This document shows positions 9,651 to 18,511 of a stretch of 64,000 nucleotides of DNA, one piece after another (position 1 is the stretch's first letter; each line of letters begins with the position of its first letter). Location: assembly GCF_014211975.1 (NCBI RefSeq), contig NZ_CP060084.1, positions 2,046,001 to 2,110,000 on the forward strand, read 5' to 3'. Under the pieces are notes generated by a model. The model did no database searches. It saw nothing but the letters and a program-made list of their open reading frames with translations, and was not told where the DNA came from. A program made the translations under genes and the position numbers. Source of the DNA: Teredinibacter haidensis. Its GTDB lineage: Bacteria > Pseudomonadota > Gammaproteobacteria > Pseudomonadales > Cellvibrionaceae.

Positions 9651-10259
9651 CTATTCGCGCCTATCGCTGAACGAAGCCGAAATCACAATACATTCGTGTT
9701 GGCTTCTATTGGAAATAGAGTGGGAACGGTGCAGAGAAAAATGAAAGCCCTCTCCCGCCGAGAGCTGGTATTCATTACCATCCAGCCGCAGAATTAGCTC
9801 TCCAGAAACGACAATGCCGCCCACAAAGCCTTTGCGAATCATCCATTCAGAGGCTATCTGGGCGCCGGGCGCATAACGCTGACGGGAAACGTAAACTCCA
9901 TCCCGACCAGATTCCGACAGCGGCATAATCCAGTTTTCCGTTCCATCTTTTTGAACTTTCACAAAGTCCCCTGAACGAAAAACTGGCGGCGCGATTTCCA
10001 AATTATCAGAGAAAAATTCCTGCAGCGTCATAGGGATCGCCGCTAATATTTTCTCCAGAGAACTCACGGACGGGCTGACTTTACCCTGCTCAATCATCGA
10101 CAGCGTGCTGTTGGTTACCTCTGCCCTACGCGCCAACTCCCTTTGCGACAAGCCCTGCTGCTTTCTCAGCCCCTGGAGGCGCTCACCCCAATTACCTGTA
10201 ATAGTCCGGGATGTATCACGCGCAATTTTTTTATCGTCACTGCTGGTCGGCTCGGACAT
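9651..10259 (-). CDS. XRE-family transcriptional regulator with C-terminal cupin domain
   Basis: The N-terminal helix-turn-helix (residues about 28-80; LSQRELARRAEV and STLSMIEQGKVSPSV) is followed by a small cupin barrel (about 110-200; GGIVVSGELILRL, LSAGEGFHFSL). This architecture is typical of regulators such as PuuR that sense a small molecule through the cupin. It begins 21 bases after the fabY stop with AGGGG as ribosome site, so it is probably co-transcribed with fabY. Its target is unknown; control of fabY or of the neighbouring fad genes is an inference from position. Confidence 0.85.
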   Translation of the reverse strand: MSEPTSSDDKKIARDTSRTITGNWGERLQGLRKQQGLSQRELARRAEVTNSTLSMIEQGKVSPSVSSLEKILAAIPMTLQEFFSDNLEIAPPVFRSGDFVKVQKDGTENWIMPLSESGRDGVYVSRQRYAPGAQIASEWMIRKGFVGGIVVSGELILRLDGNEYQLSAGEGFHFSLHRSHSISNRSQHECIVISASFSDRRE

Positions 10260-10280
10260 AGGCGCCCCTATTGTTGCGTC

Positions 10281-12134
10281 TTAAAAAGAAAAACCTTCAT
10301 CGTCGCCTAATGTAATCGGCTGTTCGTAACCGGGCAAGGAAATTGAGTTGTGCGAGATAATAATACTGTCTTCGTCGATTAAATCTGTGCCAAATGCGTA
10401 AATCGGCTCCAATTGAGCTTTATCCGCTTTGGCCTGATAATTGGCCGCCACCTGCGCAGATTGCTCCTGACGCTGGCGAAAGGCTCTCATCTGAACGTTG
10501 CTGTAACGCTTGCTCAGGAAACCTTCCAGTACACGGGGAGACAGCACCGTTGCTGTTGCATTGTTGCCGCCAAAACCCTTAGAGTTGAGGAAGGCAATAT
10601 CACAACCTTCCACCCCCATCTCAATATCCGTTTTACTGATTTGCAGACGATCGGCATAAACATCACTGGCTACGGAATCGATCGTTTTGATCCCCGGCAC
10701 ATAGCCATAAGCAAAGGTTCCCAAGCTAGCGACCAGCTGGTCGCCACTAGCTGGCCCAAGGGAATGACCAAGATAGGATTTCACCGCCGCAACTGGCCAG
10801 GATTCAATACCGAAAGCTTTGGCTACTTCATCAAAAATACGTGATTCCGTAATGCGGTTTTGCGGTGTACTAGAGCCGTGGGCATGAACAAAGCTGCGCT
10901 GCCTGAGAGCATCGTCACCCAGTAGCGTCCGCGCAAGCGCCACTGCCTTGGCCATGGTGATGTAGTTGCCGGCACCGGGAGCGGAAATAGACTTTTTATG
11001 TCCATCTGCATTCACATATACACCGGGAACAGCACCGTAAACCTGAGCGCCGAGCTTAATTGCCAGATCGTCAGCCATTAACACAACAAATTGGGATGAT
11101 TCCGCCAAAGTAAACCCACAGTTCTCGCCAAATGGCCGACTGGCACGGCGGTGATTTGGGGTTTCACTGGAGTGAAGCCCATCCAGCTTTAGCAGGTCAG
11201 CATCCGTCGCCAGCGCACTCATGGCGGAATAGCCATCCATAACCTCAGGGATAATAGGCGCCTCACTGGCACCGACCACAACAATCTTGCGGCGGCCGCT
11301 ACGAATCTCGTCTACCCCCTGCCTCAGGTTGTATAGGAACGTTGCACAAGCGCCGGTAATACCACCTGTAGCGCCGACGCTACCCAGGACATAGGCATTA
11401 ACGAAGTCGGCTGGCATAGTATTTAGGCCCATCGCCAACTGCTTGGAGGTGACGCGAGTCGCTAGTTGGCGCGCCTGCATCATACCCCCAAAACCTGTGC
11501 TATCCAGCTGTGTCATAACACTGCTGCTGTATACCGCAATAGCATCCGGCGATACATGACGAGCAGCCTCCTGCCAATCAACCCCCATCGACTTCACCGC
11601 GTCGCTCGCAGCGAGAATCGACATTTGCAAGCCGCGAGGATGATTTTGCGAGCGGTAGTGGCTACCAGGATTGAAACCACTCGGTAACTGCCCGGCCGCC
11701 TGCACCGGCATTTTGCTGGTACAACTTAAGGTTAGGGTTTGATCACTGTCGATAAGAATCTGATAGCGCTTGCCCCCCTCATCCAATGGCTCTGCTGTCC
11801 AGTGATCGGGCAGCGGGTGAGGTAAGTCCTTGCCGGCAATAACGAACTTAGCGGGCTTCTGCTCGTCCGCCTGTAAAGTGATGCGCTTGCCTTGAGGCGT
11901 GTTATTAACATTAAAAAAGCCGGACTCAACCTGGCGGACCAGGGTACCATCCAGGACTTGCTGCTCATCTGCTCCAGGAATTCCCATCAAATGAGAAAGC
12001 GATTCAACGGTTTGCTGGCGCTGATCAGCTGCTAGGCTTTCCAGAATCATCCGCTCATAAGACCGGTATCCGGAACTTCGACCCGCTGCGTTATATCCAC
12101 CAAAACCAACAATAAGGGGTAAGAAATTCGCCAT
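10281..12134 (-). CDS. fabY: Beta-ketoacyl-ACP synthase, FabY-like
   Basis: Long ketosynthase (617 aa, about 200 more than FabB/FabF) matching the Pseudomonas aeruginosa FabY type, which condenses acetyl-CoA with malonyl-ACP and so initiates fatty-acid synthesis in place of FabH. The thiolase-fold catalytic residues are visible: Cys in TGACATFLYN, His in VHAHGSSTPQN and His in KSYLGHSLGPAS; GFGGNNATA is the C-terminal glycine-rich loop. The N-terminus VGFGGYNAAGRSS fits the FabY start. ATG at 12134. The acetyl-CoA starter role is inferred from the family. Confidence 0.8.
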   Translation of the reverse strand: MANFLPLIVGFGGYNAAGRSSGYRSYERMILESLAADQRQQTVESLSHLMGIPGADEQQVLDGTLVRQVESGFFNVNNTPQGKRITLQADEQKPAKFVIAGKDLPHPLPDHWTAEPLDEGGKRYQILIDSDQTLTLSCTSKMPVQAAGQLPSGFNPGSHYRSQNHPRGLQMSILAASDAVKSMGVDWQEAARHVSPDAIAVYSSSVMTQLDSTGFGGMMQARQLATRVTSKQLAMGLNTMPADFVNAYVLGSVGATGGITGACATFLYNLRQGVDEIRSGRRKIVVVGASEAPIIPEVMDGYSAMSALATDADLLKLDGLHSSETPNHRRASRPFGENCGFTLAESSQFVVLMADDLAIKLGAQVYGAVPGVYVNADGHKKSISAPGAGNYITMAKAVALARTLLGDDALRQRSFVHAHGSSTPQNRITESRIFDEVAKAFGIESWPVAAVKSYLGHSLGPASGDQLVASLGTFAYGYVPGIKTIDSVASDVYADRLQISKTDIEMGVEGCDIAFLNSKGFGGNNATATVLSPRVLEGFLSKRYSNVQMRAFRQRQEQSAQVAANYQAKADKAQLEPIYAFGTDLIDEDSIIISHNSISLPGYEQPITLGDDEGFSF

Positions 12135-12274
12135 AATTTTCGGAACTCTCTAGTAGATCGCTGAAAGTAATAATCAATGGAGCACAGTCTATTGATAGGC
12201 GGCGCAAAGCGAGCTGGCATTCCGGCCACAAAACCATGGTATATTGGCCATACGCCCACTCACCTGGTCAAAAT

Positions 12275-13264
12275 ATGCTCAAAGTCACCTTTCTGCTTTG
12301 CGATAACATGCTCGCAACCAGCGCTACACTACCTCTGGAGCAACTCCGCGCAGCAAGTATATTTGCCCGTACCGGAACAGATGCAACACTGAAAAAAAAG
12401 CACCTAAAAGTAACATTAGCCTCTACTAGCGGGGCACCCATAAAAACTCACACCGGTTTCACGCTGACCCCCGATTGCTCTATTGAAGCATCCCCCCTGG
12501 CGGACATTGTTTACCTACCTGCGCTGTGGAGAAACCCGGAGCCGACACTAAAAACCAATAGAACCGTTATTCCATGGCTTCAACAGCATTTTCAACACGG
12601 CAGTATTCTGGCGGGAGTCGGAACGGGTTGTTGGTTTTTGGCAGAAGCCGGACTTTTGGAAGGTAAACCTGCCACAACACACTGGTATTACTTCGATCGT
12701 TTTGCGCAGCAATTCCCGAATATTCAATTGAAACGAAATCATTTTATTACCCAGGCTGGCAATATCTATTGTACCGGCAGCATCAACGCACTAGCCGATT
12801 TGAATATTTACTTTATTCAACAACACTTCAACGATCATATCGCCAGCAACGTTGAACGGCATTTTTTTCACGAAATTCGCAGCGCCTATACCACAAGCGC
12901 CTTTCAGGAAACTCACACCCTTCATCCAGATGAATCTATTGTGCAAGCGCAGGAATGGCTCCAACATCACTACAACGGTGATATAAAATTGAGTGGGCTG
13001 GCTGAACAATTTGGCATGAGCGTACGTACATTTAACCGCCGATTTAAAGCCGCGACCCATACAACTCCCTTGAACTACTTGAAGAACATTCGCTTAGATA
13101 GCGCCAAGGATTTATTGCAAAACACAAATTTAAGTATTAGTGAAATCGTCTTCCGTTCCGGGTATCAGGACTCCAACCACTTCACAAAACTATTCAAACT
13201 TAAACACGGCACAACGCCAAGCCAATACCGCACAACAGTACGAGCAAAATTGTTTTCACCTTAA
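12275..13264 (+). CDS. AraC-family transcriptional regulator with DJ-1/PfpI-like N-terminal domain (GlxA type)
   Basis: The N-terminal class I glutamine-amidotransferase/DJ-1-like domain (about 1-190; ILAGVGTGCWFLAEAGLL contains the nucleophile-elbow cysteine) is joined to a C-terminal AraC DNA-binding domain (about 215-320; two helix-turn-helices, LSGLAEQFGMSVRTFNRRF and ISEIVFRSGYQDSNHFTKLF). ATG 12275 (MLKVTFLLCDN) puts the fold at residue 1; ATG 12236 is an in-frame alternative, and neither has a strong ribosome site. It is divergent from fabY across 140 bases, so it may control fabY or itself. Confidence 0.8.
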   Translation: MLKVTFLLCDNMLATSATLPLEQLRAASIFARTGTDATLKKKHLKVTLASTSGAPIKTHTGFTLTPDCSIEASPLADIVYLPALWRNPEPTLKTNRTVIPWLQQHFQHGSILAGVGTGCWFLAEAGLLEGKPATTHWYYFDRFAQQFPNIQLKRNHFITQAGNIYCTGSINALADLNIYFIQQHFNDHIASNVERHFFHEIRSAYTTSAFQETHTLHPDESIVQAQEWLQHHYNGDIKLSGLAEQFGMSVRTFNRRFKAATHTTPLNYLKNIRLDSAKDLLQNTNLSISEIVFRSGYQDSNHFTKLFKLKHGTTPSQYRTTVRAKLFSP

Positions 13265-13896
13265 GGTTTCCGAAAAATAAAACTATCTGGCGCAACCACC
13301 GTTAACGTTGCATTCCAAGTGGTTTCCAGATGTTTCAACGTATCATGCGTGAAAAAACTGATATGGGTAGGATCGTTCTTATAATGCCAGGACGAAAAAC
13401 TCTCCTGGTCGATAACCAGCTTGGTCATTACACCAAAATAACCACCTGATTCTAGTATATCCCACAGTGCTAATAGCTCAACACCGGGATTGCGAAGATG
13501 CTCAACAACCTCCGTTGCCGTAATAAAATTATAGGTCGACTGTAAAAGGGTTCTGTCCAAGGCATAAAACTGATCGTAATTCACAACGTCTATCCCTTCT
13601 TCCTCAAACATAACGGACAAGGTAGGCCCCGGACCACAGCCAAAATCCAAACCTTTATCATGAACAGTGAGAAACTTGAGCATTGGCGCAACCAAACGAT
13701 TCAAAAAATTTCTGTAAGCCTGATCTTCGGGTGAATTCTCGTGCTTATCGTATTCGGCCTTTTCCTTCTCCATACTCAAGTGAAACTGCCTGGGAACAAA
13801 AACTAAGCTACAGTCACTACAACACAGATAGTCTCGAAGCTTATTACGATAAAAAAGACGGTTATTGTAGCTTAAGCACAGCGGACAGCTATTCAT
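13261..13896 (-). CDS. Class I SAM-dependent methyltransferase with N-terminal zinc-ribbon-like cysteines
   Basis: Two CxxC pairs near the N-terminus (CPLC, and CCSDC about 23 residues on) suggest a zinc ribbon. The SAM-binding motif GLDFGCGPGPTLS lies near residue 97, and motif ITATEVVEHLRNP follows. ATG 13896 (MNSCPLC, 211 aa); upstream TTG at 13902 is the alternative. The stop codon overlaps the stop of the convergent AraC gene by three bases inside the palindrome TTAA. The substrate is unknown; zinc-ribbon methyltransferases of this type include putative rRNA and small-molecule enzymes. Confidence 0.75.
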   Translation of the reverse strand: MNSCPLCLSYNNRLFYRNKLRDYLCCSDCSLVFVPRQFHLSMEKEKAEYDKHENSPEDQAYRNFLNRLVAPMLKFLTVHDKGLDFGCGPGPTLSVMFEEEGIDVVNYDQFYALDRTLLQSTYNFITATEVVEHLRNPGVELLALWDILESGGYFGVMTKLVIDQESFSSWHYKNDPTHISFFTHDTLKHLETTWNATLTVVAPDSFIFRKP

Positions 13897-13913
13897 AAAC
13901 AATTACCGGAAAA

Positions 13914-13945
13914 GCAAAAAAAGAGGCCGAAAAACCGACCTCTTT
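13914..13945 (-). terminator. Terminator-like hairpin downstream of hsp20
   Basis: Arms AAAAGAGG and CCTCTTTT flank a short imperfect inner stem. The A/T runs on both sides would allow termination of the hsp20 transcript about 30 bases after its stop. Confidence 0.65.
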
Positions 13946-13973
13946 TATAGAGTTTTAGATAAGTAAAGAAGGT

Positions 13974-14483
13974 TTATGCAACCTTATTGACCTGTGACGA
14001 GGCAATATCTACCGGCACTGACTCGCTCTCTGTTTTTTCCAGCCTAGCTTCGCGCTGCACCGAAGAAATTTCAATAGTTCGAGGCTTCATCGCTTCTGGA
14101 ATTTCGCGCACAAGTTCAACATGCAGTAAACCATTTGCCAACGAAGCGCCCGCAACCTTCACATAATCAGCCAGCTGAAAGCGACGTTCAAAATTCCTGG
14201 CGGCAATACCCTGATGTAGAAACTGCCTGGATTCTACTTTCGATTCGGCTTTATTACCTGTCACTAACAAACTATTTTGTTTGGTTTCAATATTCAATTC
14301 GGATTCATCAAAGCCTGCAACAGCCATCGAAATACGGTACTGATCCTCACCTGTCAATTCAATATTGTAAGGCGGGTAAGTTGGTTGGCTTTGCTCTGCA
14401 CGCGACAGGTTATCAAGCAAGTTGGCCATACGGTCAAAGCCAATGGAAGAACGGTATAATGGGGAAAAATCGAAATTACGCAT
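13974..14483 (-). CDS. Hsp20-family small heat-shock protein (IbpA-like)
   Basis: ATP-independent holdase that binds unfolding proteins. The alpha-crystallin domain spans residues about 35-125 (YPPYNIELTGEDQYRI, FERRFQLADYVKV, LANGLLHVELVRE); the N-terminus MRNFDFSPLYRSSIGFDRM is characteristic of proteobacterial IbpA-type proteins. The C-terminal tail is longer than in E. coli IbpA (169 against 137 aa). ATG 14483 has the ribosome site AGAGGA about eight bases upstream. The leader can fold into a thermometer-like structure (next entry), so control by heat at translation is likely. Confidence 0.93.
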   Translation of the reverse strand: MRNFDFSPLYRSSIGFDRMANLLDNLSRAEQSQPTYPPYNIELTGEDQYRISMAVAGFDESELNIETKQNSLLVTGNKAESKVESRQFLHQGIAARNFERRFQLADYVKVAGASLANGLLHVELVREIPEAMKPRTIEISSVQREARLEKTESESVPVDIASSQVNKVA

Positions 14484-14560
14484 AACTATATCCTCTTATT
14501 TGAGCAATATTTAAAGTGGTTTATCTAAATGATCAAACCGGGTTTTAGATATACTTTTAT
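14484..14560 (-). promoter_or_regulatory. ROSE-like RNA thermometer in the hsp20 leader
   Basis: On the minus strand the Shine-Dalgarno segment GAGGATA (14489-14495) can pair with TATTGCTC (14502-14509), leaving the G of the UUGCU box bulged opposite the SD. This is the hallmark of ROSE elements (repression of heat-shock gene expression) in proteobacterial hsp20 leaders. A second hairpin further upstream pairs ATCTAAA with TTTAGAT (14523-14529 and 14544-14550) around an AAACCCGGTTT palindrome. Temperature response is inferred, not shown. Confidence 0.75.
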
Positions 14561-14683
14561 TGATCTGTCAAACAATCCATAGGACTTGCCGACGACAACC
14601 AATGAAAGAAAAGCTCCTTTTCAGCGAGCTCAATTAAGATATAAAGGCGGTAAAATATTTTTCAAGAGAGAACTACAAAAAAA

Positions 14684-15646
14684 TTATCGTTGCGTAACAT
14701 CGGCAAGCGCCGACGGCAACAAGGGGTGCTGAAATGGAAAACCAATTTTCTGGGCGCAAACAGGTAGAACATGTTGGCCTCCGATCAATAGTTCATCCGC
14801 CATCTGCCCATAAAGGAGTTTAAGCGCCAGCGCTGGAGTAGGCAGAAATGTTGGCCGATTTAATGCTCCCCCTAGTGCCCGGGCAAAATCAATCTGGCGA
14901 ACCGGATTTGGTGCAGTTGCATTGAAAACGCCCCGAAAAGAAGGATCATGCATAGCGGCAATAAACATTCGAACAAGGTCACAAATATGTATCCATGAAA
15001 ACCATTGCTGCCCCCCCGCAATCGGCCCGCCGAGAGCCATATTAAAGATCGGCAACAATTTACTTACAGCGCCCCCCCCCGGACCCAAAACAACACCAAT
15101 ACGAAAAATACAGATACGAGAACCCAGCGCGGAGAATCTCTCTGCAGACGACTCCCACTGATCACAAAGCTCCGAGGCAAAGCCCTCACCTTTATCACTA
15201 ATTTCCGTTAACACTTCCTCCCCTCGAACGCCGTAATAACCAATAGCGGAAGCGTTCAGTAAAACATTCGGCTTGTGCCCTTTACTTTTTACTGCTTTTA
15301 GCAAATTTTCTGTCAGACGAATACGGCTGTCTAGCAACACTTTTTTTTGCCTTTGTGTCCATCTTTTTTCCGCGATTGGTGCACCCGCCAGATTCACGAC
15401 AATATTCGGTACACAGCCATCGGGTAAGTCGCGATATGAGGAAAGGAAGGTGATTTGCCGATGACGATGATGACTAGGCATGCGCGTCTGCACATACAGT
15501 TGATAATGTTGCTGAGCAGGTGTCTCGGTGAAAGAAGGGTTATTGCCGAAGGGTGATTGATGGCACGACAGTTTTAACAAGGCGGAGCATAACGCGCGGC
15601 CAATAAACCCCGTACCGCCATTAATGAACACCACGGTAGATGCCAC
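14684..15646 (-). CDS. TIGR01777-family NAD(P)-binding epimerase/dehydratase-like protein (YfcH type)
   Basis: Extended short-chain dehydrogenase fold: nucleotide-binding FINGGTGFIGRAL at residues 6-18, VVNLAGAPIAEKRW, catalytic-type YYGVRG region, and the C-terminal DUF1731-like segment with LLYGQMADELLIGGQHVLP. Length 320 aa against about 300 for the family; residues 30-60 form an insertion rich in His, Gln and Ser. GTG start at 15646 with AGGAG seven bases upstream. The physiological substrate of this family is not established. It stands alone between hsp20 and the divergent hibernation-factor gene. Confidence 0.88.
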   Translation of the reverse strand: MASTVVFINGGTGFIGRALCSALLKLSCHQSPFGNNPSFTETPAQQHYQLYVQTRMPSHHRHRQITFLSSYRDLPDGCVPNIVVNLAGAPIAEKRWTQRQKKVLLDSRIRLTENLLKAVKSKGHKPNVLLNASAIGYYGVRGEEVLTEISDKGEGFASELCDQWESSAERFSALGSRICIFRIGVVLGPGGGAVSKLLPIFNMALGGPIAGGQQWFSWIHICDLVRMFIAAMHDPSFRGVFNATAPNPVRQIDFARALGGALNRPTFLPTPALALKLLYGQMADELLIGGQHVLPVCAQKIGFPFQHPLLPSALADVTQR

Positions 15647-15894
15647 AGACGCTCCTGTTTCTTCGATTGTTTTATTATTATCAAACCACCTTGTTTATCG
15701 GGAAAGTATACGCTGATATCGGCCAAACAAACCAGAGCCTTATTGCCTCAGACCTATTCCGATCAAAACGGTATAACAGCGCCGGAAATTATTCTTAAAA
15801 ACTTCTTGAATTTTTTTTTTAAAGCGCCATGATTAGGTTGTGGGCTCACCAACTACATTTTGATTTCGTCGAAGGCACTGATGGAGGTTCGCCT

Positions 15895-16206
15895 ATGAAT
15901 GTTAATGTTGTATACCGTGATCTTGACCCATCCCCCGCATTAAACAGTACTATCCACAAAAAAGTAGAAAAGCTACACCGCTACTCAGACTCAATTATCC
16001 ACAGTCGGGTTGTCCTAGACTCGCCGCACAATCATAAACACAAAGGTAAAATGTACCGCGCCTCCATTGAACTGGGGATTAAGGGCTCTCCAATTACGGT
16101 CAGTCACGACGACCCCTCTGTCCATATCGCCGTGCGAGATGCTTTCGCTACCTGTGAGCGCAAGCTAAAAGAAGAGGCTGATCGAAAGAAGAGCTCTCGC
16201 CACTAA
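15895..16206 (+). CDS. hpf: HPF/RaiA-family ribosome hibernation factor
   Basis: Small cytoplasmic protein (103 aa) that binds the decoding centre of idle 30S subunits. The family fold is seen from MNVNVVYRDLDPSPALNSTI through the basic C-terminal helix (FATCERKLKEEADRKK). ATG 15895 is chosen because GGAGG precedes it by seven bases; the reading frame stays open upstream to 15829 without similarity. It is a short-form protein without the dimerisation tail of long HPF. It stands upstream of the polyamine operon but a hairpin separates them. Assignment to HPF rather than RaiA is uncertain. Confidence 0.8.
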   Translation: MNVNVVYRDLDPSPALNSTIHKKVEKLHRYSDSIIHSRVVLDSPHNHKHKGKMYRASIELGIKGSPITVSHDDPSVHIAVRDAFATCERKLKEEADRKKSSRH

Positions 16207-16224
16207 CCTGAACACCCCGAGCGG

Positions 16225-16260
16225 CGCTAAACCGGGCATTTTTCGTATCCCGGTTTAGCG
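16225..16260 (+). terminator. Strong hairpin downstream of the hibernation-factor gene
   Basis: Perfect 12-base stem CGCTAAACCGGG / CCCGGTTTAGCG around a 12-base loop, about 19 bases after the stop codon. No T run follows, so it may be a Rho-assisted terminator or an mRNA-stabilising stem. Confidence 0.6.
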
Positions 16261-16580
16261 TGTACAGTCGCATTACTCCCAAACAAAACCTAACCATCCG
16301 TTACAGGCAAAAATTACCACCTTAGGGGCTCGTTACATAGCGCTTACCACGCCCCCCAATCAACACAAAGACAGCGCCCCCATAGCGACTACAATTTTCG
16401 TGCATAGCCGATAATTTCAAGCTAGAATTCGCTCGCCCCCAGGCCACAGAGCTCCCATGCCCCGCAGGAGAACTTCTGTGCTGAACCCGGCCCGGTTATC
16501 GCTCCTCAGTTTTAACAAAAGCTTGCCCTTTGAGGCGATTAGAGTGATGACGTTACCTATTGATATGAGAGCAAACATCT
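16261..16580 (+). other. speA leader region with an overlapping short reading frame
   Basis: No gene longer than 20 codons is seen. A 16-codon reading frame beginning ATG 16547 (MTLPIDMRANIFEKKR) ends at 16597, overlapping the start of speA in another frame. It could be a leader peptide or chance. The promoter of the polyamine operon must lie here. Confidence 0.4.
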
Positions 16581-18500
16581 TTGAAAAAAAACGTTAACCG
16601 CAGCTGGACAGCCAAAGACTCTGCGGAAATCTACGGCATTAATGATTGGGGAGTGGGCTATTTCAACACCACTTCCGACGGCCTTTTAAGCGTTACCACA
16701 GATAACTGTGGTACCACCATAGAAACGCCGCTACTGCAAATCATTCAAGACATTAAGGATCGTGGCCTGGATGCCCCCGTTCTGGTGCGCTTTGAAGACC
16801 TGCTGGAACAACAAATTGGTCGTTTGAATGATGCTTTCAATGAAGCGATTACGACTGCAGGTTACCAAGGCCAATATCGTGGTGTGTTTCCTATTAAAGT
16901 GAACCAGCAGTGTCACGTCATTGAAGAAATAGCCAAGGCTGGAGCCAAATACGGGCACGGCCTAGAGGCGGGCTCTAAACCGGAACTGATAATCGCCCTA
17001 GCCCACCTGGAATCACCGGATGCTCATATCGTCTGCAACGGTTATAAAGACCAGGAATTTATCGATCTCGGTCTACAGGCACGAAAAATGGGTTACAGCT
17101 GTGTTTTCGTTGTCGAAACGCTCAGCGAACTCCCCATTATTCTCGATCGTAGCCGGGTACTGGGAATCAAGCCGCTTATTGGCGTTAGAGTAAAGCTCGC
17201 TTCAGTTGTCGGAGGCCACTGGAACGCCACCAGCGGTGACCGTAGCATTTTTGGTCTTTCTATCGCACAGCTCGTTGAAATGATAGACATCCTGCGCGCT
17301 GAAAATATGCTCGACTGCCTACAATTATTGCACTATCACCTGGGCTCACAAATCCCTAATATTCGTGATATCCGCAACGGTGTAGTGGAGGCCTGCCAGG
17401 TCTATATGGACTTGGTCCGAGAAGGCGCCAATATGCAGTTCCTCGATCTGGGCGGTGGCCTAGCCGTGGATTACGATGGCAGCAAAACCAACTACATACA
17501 CTCGAAGAACTACACCCTGAGCGAATACTGTGCCGATATCGTCGATGTAGTCATGAGCACACTCGACCCGGAGAACATCACGCACCCCACGATCATTACC
17601 GAATCGGGCCGTGCCACCATCGCCTACTCATCGGTACTCGTTTTTAATGTACTGGATGTCGCCACCTTCGAGCCAGGCGCCGTTCCCGAAACCATTGAAG
17701 AAAGTGAACACAAATTAATTCATAACCTGAAAGAAACTGTAGATTCACTGTCAGAAAAAAACATGCAGGAATGCTACAACGATGCCATTTTCTACCGCGA
17801 CGAGGTCCGCGAGCTCTTTAAGCGCGGTCAGCTTGGCTTGCGCTCGCGATCCCTGGCGGAAAACCTTTTCTTACTCATTATGAAGAAAGTGTTAGACGTT
17901 TCCGACAGAGCCAAACGTCCACTTCAGGAAATAGACAAACTACGCGAACAGCTTTCCGATATTTACTACGGAAATTTTAGTCTTTTCCAATCGCTACCTG
18001 ATGTGTGGGCAATTGATCAGATCTTCCCCATCGCCCCTATTCACCGGTTAGACGAGCAGCCAACTAGGCAGGCAATAATTGCCGACATCACCTGCGACTG
18101 TGACGGGAAGATAGACCGTTTCACCAATATGCACAGCACTAACACCACCATTCCCCTTCACCCAATGATTGGCGAAGAAGAATATTTTATTGGTGTTTTC
18201 CTCGTGGGCGCATACCAGGAAACCCTGGGTGACCTACATAATTTGTTCGGTGACCCCAATGTTGTCAGCGTACGTTTTAATGAAGATGGCAGCTATGAAT
18301 TCGCAGATGAAATTGAAGGTGACAGCATTGCCGATGTTCTCAGCTATGTGGAATATCAGCCACAACAATTACGCGAACGCTTCCGTAAAATTGCCGAGCG
18401 TTCGGTTAGACAAGGGCATATTAGCGCTTCCGAACGTCAAACCATTATGAAAGCCTTTTCTGAAAGCATGCAAGGCTACACCTACTACGAGAAAGAGTAA
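16581..18500 (+). CDS. speA: Biosynthetic arginine decarboxylase
   Basis: PLP enzyme converting arginine to agmatine, the first step to putrescine. The PLP lysine is in GVFPIKVNQQ (about residue 112), HYHLGSQI and LDLGGGLAVDYDGS form the alanine-racemase-like barrel, and the specificity helix region ITCDCDGKID carries the second-subunit cysteine. 639 aa matches the family. The only possible start is TTG at 16581, because an in-frame stop lies at 16566. It is followed after 11 bases by the carboxynorspermidine dehydrogenase gene, forming a polyamine operon. Confidence 0.96.
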   Translation: MKKNVNRSWTAKDSAEIYGINDWGVGYFNTTSDGLLSVTTDNCGTTIETPLLQIIQDIKDRGLDAPVLVRFEDLLEQQIGRLNDAFNEAITTAGYQGQYRGVFPIKVNQQCHVIEEIAKAGAKYGHGLEAGSKPELIIALAHLESPDAHIVCNGYKDQEFIDLGLQARKMGYSCVFVVETLSELPIILDRSRVLGIKPLIGVRVKLASVVGGHWNATSGDRSIFGLSIAQLVEMIDILRAENMLDCLQLLHYHLGSQIPNIRDIRNGVVEACQVYMDLVREGANMQFLDLGGGLAVDYDGSKTNYIHSKNYTLSEYCADIVDVVMSTLDPENITHPTIITESGRATIAYSSVLVFNVLDVATFEPGAVPETIEESEHKLIHNLKETVDSLSEKNMQECYNDAIFYRDEVRELFKRGQLGLRSRSLAENLFLLIMKKVLDVSDRAKRPLQEIDKLREQLSDIYYGNFSLFQSLPDVWAIDQIFPIAPIHRLDEQPTRQAIIADITCDCDGKIDRFTNMHSTNTTIPLHPMIGEEEYFIGVFLVGAYQETLGDLHNLFGDPNVVSVRFNEDGSYEFADEIEGDSIADVLSYVEYQPQQLRERFRKIAERSVRQGHISASERQTIMKAFSESMQGYTYYEKE

Positions 18501-18511
18501 GAGGAATCAAC

